Shown: in pieces, positions 14,138 through 16,477 of the stretch
Layout: every line of letters starts with the position of its first letter
Numbering within the stretch: the stretch's first letter is position 1
Notes under the pieces: generated by a model
Database searches by the model: none
What the model was told of the DNA's origin: nothing
What the model saw: only the letters and a program-made list of their open reading frames with translations
Translations under genes and position numbers: made by a program
NCBI GenBank assembly: GCA_905235775.1
Contig: CAJOMY010000017.1
Location: 1 to 16,477 of the forward strand
DNA: 16,477 bases
Origin: an uncultured Bacteroidales bacterium
Lineage (GTDB): Bacteria > Bacteroidota > Bacteroidia > Bacteroidales > UBA932
Direction of reading: 5' to 3'

Positions 14138-15337
14138 ATGAGGAAATTAATCACCCTGCTTCTGCTACTGCTGCCGATGGTCTGCCACGCCTACCGCGAC
14201 CACCGGGGACGGGATCTTGATTCGTTGGAGCGGACCATCTCGCATTGGACGGCGGAGTCGCTCTCGAAGGCGGATGAGCAGGCGCGGACGGCGTATTGCA
14301 GCACCTGCCGCCAGCTGGCCTGGGGCTATCTTCAGGTGGACGGCCCCCGCAGCGTGTATTATGCCAAACGGGCCATCGAGGCGGGGTTGTTGTCGGATGA
14401 CCAGCGCTCCATCTATGATGCCTCGATTCTCATCGGCCAGTATTTCTGGGCAAGGGAACATTATGACAGCGCTCGGGTGTATTATAACCAGGCGTCCGCG
14501 GCCCTGGCGCAGATGGAAGCGGCCTGGGATGACCCGGACCCGCACGACCTGGAGGCGATGCAATCCCGCCTGTGGGGCACGCTGGGCAACTTCTACGCGG
14601 CGCAGGATTCACTGGAACAGTTTGCCTATTATTACGGAAAGGCTGGTAAGGTATTCGAGAAATGGGAGTGGTGGGAAGACTGCTCTACCCTTCACGAGAA
14701 CATCGGCGAGATCTATACTGACAATGGAGACTTGAAGCTCGCCAAGCCCGAATACGAGAAGGCGCTGGAATTTGCCCGGCAGTCCGGAGATTCGCTGATA
14801 ATTGCCAAAGCGATGTATGGCCTGGGCCGATGGCATCAAGAATCCGGGCACACCGCCAAGGCGCTGGAGTACCTGACCCAGGCAGAGGAGTACTTCGGAG
14901 AGCACGCACGGGAGGAGGCTTATGCCCGTGCAGATACCCTGGCCGTGATGAATGCCGCGCACGAGGAGCTCTACCGCAATGCCCGGATGCTGGCCATAGG
15001 CGCTTTCCTGGTACTTCTCCTTACCATAGGTGGAAGCCTTCTGGTCCGGAGACTGCGGCTCACCAGGCAGGAGCTCACCGAGACCTCGGCCGTGCTGGAT
15101 GAGACCATCGAGGAACTGCGGCCGGAGACGGCGGACGCCCGGGTGGAGCTCAACGATCGTGAGAAAGACATCGCCCGCCTCCTGGTGGAAGGCAAGACCA
15201 CGCAGGAAATTGCCGAGGCGGTGCATCTGGGTACGAATACCATCCTCTGGTACCGCAAGCGCCTCTACGCCAAGTTTGATGTACACAATGCCGCCGCGTT
15301 CGCCACGGAAGTGAGCAAGCGAGGTATTCTGGATTAA
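14138..15337 (+). CDS. Membrane-bound TPR sensor with C-terminal LuxR-type HTH
   Basis: The 399-residue protein has a signal peptide or N-terminal anchor (residues 1-18, ending CHA). A helical TPR-like region follows (~60-270; for example STLHENIGEIYTDNGDLKLA, then AKPEYEKALEFARQSGD, and MYGLGRWHQESGHTAKALEY). A transmembrane helix lies at ~284-304, then a short coiled coil and a LuxR/GerE HTH at ~338-395 (LNDREKDIARLLVEGKTTQEIAE, with W371-Y-R-K-R-L376). The predicted layout is periplasmic TPRs sensing a protein or wall signal and a cytoplasmic DNA-binding domain, a known one-component plan in Bacteroidota. The ATG at 14138 is used because the in-frame TTG at 14120 lies upstream of the promoter box. 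The HTH resembles the 72-residue protein upstream, so both may bind similar sites. The signal and targets are not visible. Confidence 0.9.
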   Translation: MRKLITLLLLLLPMVCHAYRDHRGRDLDSLERTISHWTAESLSKADEQARTAYCSTCRQLAWGYLQVDGPRSVYYAKRAIEAGLLSDDQRSIYDASILIGQYFWAREHYDSARVYYNQASAALAQMEAAWDDPDPHDLEAMQSRLWGTLGNFYAAQDSLEQFAYYYGKAGKVFEKWEWWEDCSTLHENIGEIYTDNGDLKLAKPEYEKALEFARQSGDSLIIAKAMYGLGRWHQESGHTAKALEYLTQAEEYFGEHAREEAYARADTLAVMNAAHEELYRNARMLAIGAFLVLLLTIGGSLLVRRLRLTRQELTETSAVLDETIEELRPETADARVELNDREKDIARLLVEGKTTQEIAEAVHLGTNTILWYRKRLYAKFDVHNAAAFATEVSKRGILD

Positions 15338-15342
15338 AAGTT

Positions 15343-15372
15343 GCCGTCGTGAGGAGGTGGCTGCATTTTTTT
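15343..15372 (+). terminator. Possible terminator of the TPR-LuxR gene
   Basis: GCCGTC (15343-15348) can pair with GGTGGC (15356-15361) over a 7-base loop, with two G-U pairs. Four bases later comes a run of seven T (15366-15372). The stem is weak and offset from the T-run, so this is tentative. Confidence 0.35.
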
Positions 15373-15380
15373 AAGGATTA

Positions 15381-15440
15381 ATGGCTATCAATCTCAAAGT
15401 GTTTGAGAAACTGACCGACAAGTACGACTACTTCCGATAA
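15381..15440 (+). pseudogene. 19-codon reading frame, possible 5' remnant of a lost gene
   Basis: ATG at 15381 follows AAGGATTA and opens a frame of 19 residues (MAINLKVFEKLTDKYDYFR) ending in TAA at 15438-15440. The peptide reads like the beginning of an ordinary soluble protein: amphipathic, charged and without low complexity. Nothing continues it in another frame before the repeat array at 15441. It may be a truncated gene end left by a deletion or insertion at the fic locus, a tiny peptide, or chance. The family is not recognised. Confidence 0.25.
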
Positions 15441-15514
15441 TCTGCCTCATTCCATGTATTTTCTGCATCAATTTCCAAGATTTGATGCAGATAATTCGTT
15501 TTTGATGCAGAAAA
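15441..15514. repeat. Phased TTGATGCAGA repeat array upstream of fic (candidate operator)
   Basis: Copies of one 10-base word occur at 15462-15471 (as TCTGCATCAA, minus orientation), 15482-15491 and 15502-15511 (TTGATGCAGA, plus orientation). A degenerate minus copy, TCTGCCTCAT, is at 15441-15450. Starts are 21, 20 and 20 bases apart, about two helical turns. The first exact copy and the last share 13 bases (TTGATGCAGAAAA). The last copy lies just before the fic -7 box, as expected for a repressor site. Confidence 0.65.
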
Positions 15515-15518
15515 AAGC

Positions 15519-15526
15519 TATATTTG
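15519..15526 (+). promoter_or_regulatory. Promoter -7 box of fic
   Basis: TATATTTG at 15519-15526 fits TAnnTTTG. TTTG at 15501-15504 could act as a -33 element, but the spacer is only 14 bases and lies within the last repeat copy. The expected start of transcription is near 15532, about 15 bases before the fic ATG at 15547. Confidence 0.65.
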
Positions 15527-15546
15527 CCCTGTAAACCGAATGCGCT

Positions 15547-16477
15547 ATGCACGAATTTGATTTCATAAACCGCCCGAAAGATCTCCTCACGCCGGAGGTC
15601 GTTGCCCTGCTGACCCGGCTCCACGAGTGCCGGGGACGTCAGGAGCTGTTTATCGAGGCCGAGCCGGACGTCCTGACCGCTTTGCTGGAGGTAGCGAAGA
15701 TTCAGAGCACCGACGCCTCCAACCGTATTGAAGGTATCTATACAACTGACGAACGGCTGAAGGCCATTGTCCAGGAGAAGGTCAAACCCCGCAACCGTAA
15801 CGAGGAAGAGATTTCTGGCTATCGTGACGTGCTGGCGACCATCCATGAGTCCTACGAGTATATATCTCCTCGCCCCAATAACATCCTGCAGCTGCACCGG
15901 GACCTTTACTCCTTCAGCGGCAGCGCGGTGGGAGGCACGTACAAGAACTCCGACAACATCATTGCGGAGAAGCATGCCGACGGCACGGAAACCGTCCGCT
16001 TCCGTCCGGTTCCGGCCTTCCAGACAGCGGACGCCATGCTGAACCTCTGCACCCAATACAACGATGCCATCGAAGCCGGCACATACGATCCGCTTCTTCT
16101 GATGCCGATGTTTATCCTGGACTTCCTCTGCATCCACCCTTTCAACGACGGCAACGGCCGCATGAGCCGTCTCCTGACGCTCCTTCTCCTGTACCGGTCC
16201 GGATTTATCGTGGGCAAGTACATCAGTATCGAGATGCTCATCGAGATGAGTAAAGATTCTTACTATGAAGCCCTTCAGGAGAGTTCCCGCAACTGGCACG
16301 AAGACGGGAACGACTACCTGCCCTTCCTCAAATACATGCTTGGGGTGGTTGTCAAGGCCTACAATGAGTTCGAAGACCGCGTGGAACACCTCCGTTACCG
16401 CAAAGTGTCCAAGCCTGAGCGAATCAAGGCCGTCATCGAGCGCACCCCCGGGAAAATCACCAAGAAAGAGATTGCCC
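15547..16477 (+). CDS. Fic family AMP-transferase with N-terminal inhibitory helix (3' end outside window)
   Basis: Fic enzymes usually transfer AMP from ATP to a protein hydroxyl. The visible 310 residues start with a Fic_N-like helical region carrying the inhibitory motif S58-x-x-x-E62-G63, which places it in the class II, self-inhibited group. The flap region VGGTYKNSDN precedes the complete active-site motif HPFNDGNGRMSR (residues 197-208), with catalytic His197. Residues from ~292 (KPERIKAVIERTPGKITKKEIA) look like the beginning of a winged-helix domain, which the window cuts. The ATG at 15547 is chosen; another ATG at 15540 is out of frame and ends after six codons. Upstream, phased TTGATGCAGA repeats overlap the promoter and suggest repression, perhaps by its own winged helix. 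The protein target is unknown, and no separate antitoxin gene is adjacent on the upstream side. Confidence 0.93.
   Translation, partial: MHEFDFINRPKDLLTPEVVALLTRLHECRGRQELFIEAEPDVLTALLEVAKIQSTDASNRIEGIYTTDERLKAIVQEKVKPRNRNEEEISGYRDVLATIHESYEYISPRPNNILQLHRDLYSFSGSAVGGTYKNSDNIIAEKHADGTETVRFRPVPAFQTADAMLNLCTQYNDAIEAGTYDPLLLMPMFILDFLCIHPFNDGNGRMSRLLTLLLLYRSGFIVGKYISIEMLIEMSKDSYYEALQESSRNWHEDGNDYLPFLKYMLGVVVKAYNEFEDRVEHLRYRKVSKPERIKAVIERTPGKITKKEIA

Noticed and set aside
15352..15358. AGGAGGT, a perfect Shine-Dalgarno-like word
   Set aside because: No start codon leading to a frame lies at a suitable distance, Bacteroidota rarely use such sites, and it forms part of the weak terminator-like stem.
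15394..16389. A 331-codon minus-strand frame opposite fic
   Set aside because: The plus strand carries complete Fic motifs. The opposite frame has no motif and covers the repeat array.

Overview
The window looks like chromosomal DNA from a fairly GC-rich member of the Bacteroidota, most likely Bacteroidales. Three things point there: repeated promoter -7 boxes of the form TAnnTTTG, the near absence of Shine-Dalgarno sequences, and Bacteroidales-type versions of IleRS, the DksA-like protein and eukaryote-type NADP-IDH, with ileS, the DksA-like gene and lspA in a row. A family-level guess (Rikenellaceae or a Cryptobacteroides-like lineage) rests only on base composition and is weak. No mobile element, CRISPR array, rRNA or prophage was found, and no gap between genes exceeds 300 bases.

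Bases 1-3766 are housekeeping genes. They hold the 3' part of ribF, then a tightly packed run of greA, a HIT-family hydrolase and a DUF4369/thioredoxin-like lipoprotein. This run converges on, and overlaps by 4 bases, a minus-strand cvpA-tsaB pair. greA is preceded by a promoter and then a terminator-like hairpin, so its leader may attenuate transcription. Bases 3767-9487 carry ileS (divergent from cvpA, with interleaved promoters), a DksA/TraR-like gene, lspA, a tRNA-Ser(UGA) and icd. The icd start codon lies one base past the tRNA CCA end.

Bases 9488-11445 hold two minus-strand genes: luxS and, downstream, a GH35-like exported glycosidase (DUF5597 type) whose expected catalytic acid/base Glu reads as Lys. 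Bases 11446-15337 are the accessory-looking part. A 72-residue LuxR-type HTH protein is followed by an exported protein combining a zinc ribbon, a LamG-like domain and an OmpA domain. Next come an exported protein of unknown function and a membrane TPR-LuxR regulator. The small HTH protein and the regulator share an unusual WYRKRL recognition-helix sequence, which suggests one envelope-sensing regulatory module.

Bases 15338-16477 hold a short possible gene remnant, an array of three or four roughly 20-bp-phased TTGATGCAGA sites, a promoter, and a Fic AMP-transferase gene cut by the window edge. The phased array, the tRNA-icd junction, the altered IleRS signature (GIHH), the Glu-to-Lys glycosidase and the paired WYRKRL regulators are the observations most worth following up.
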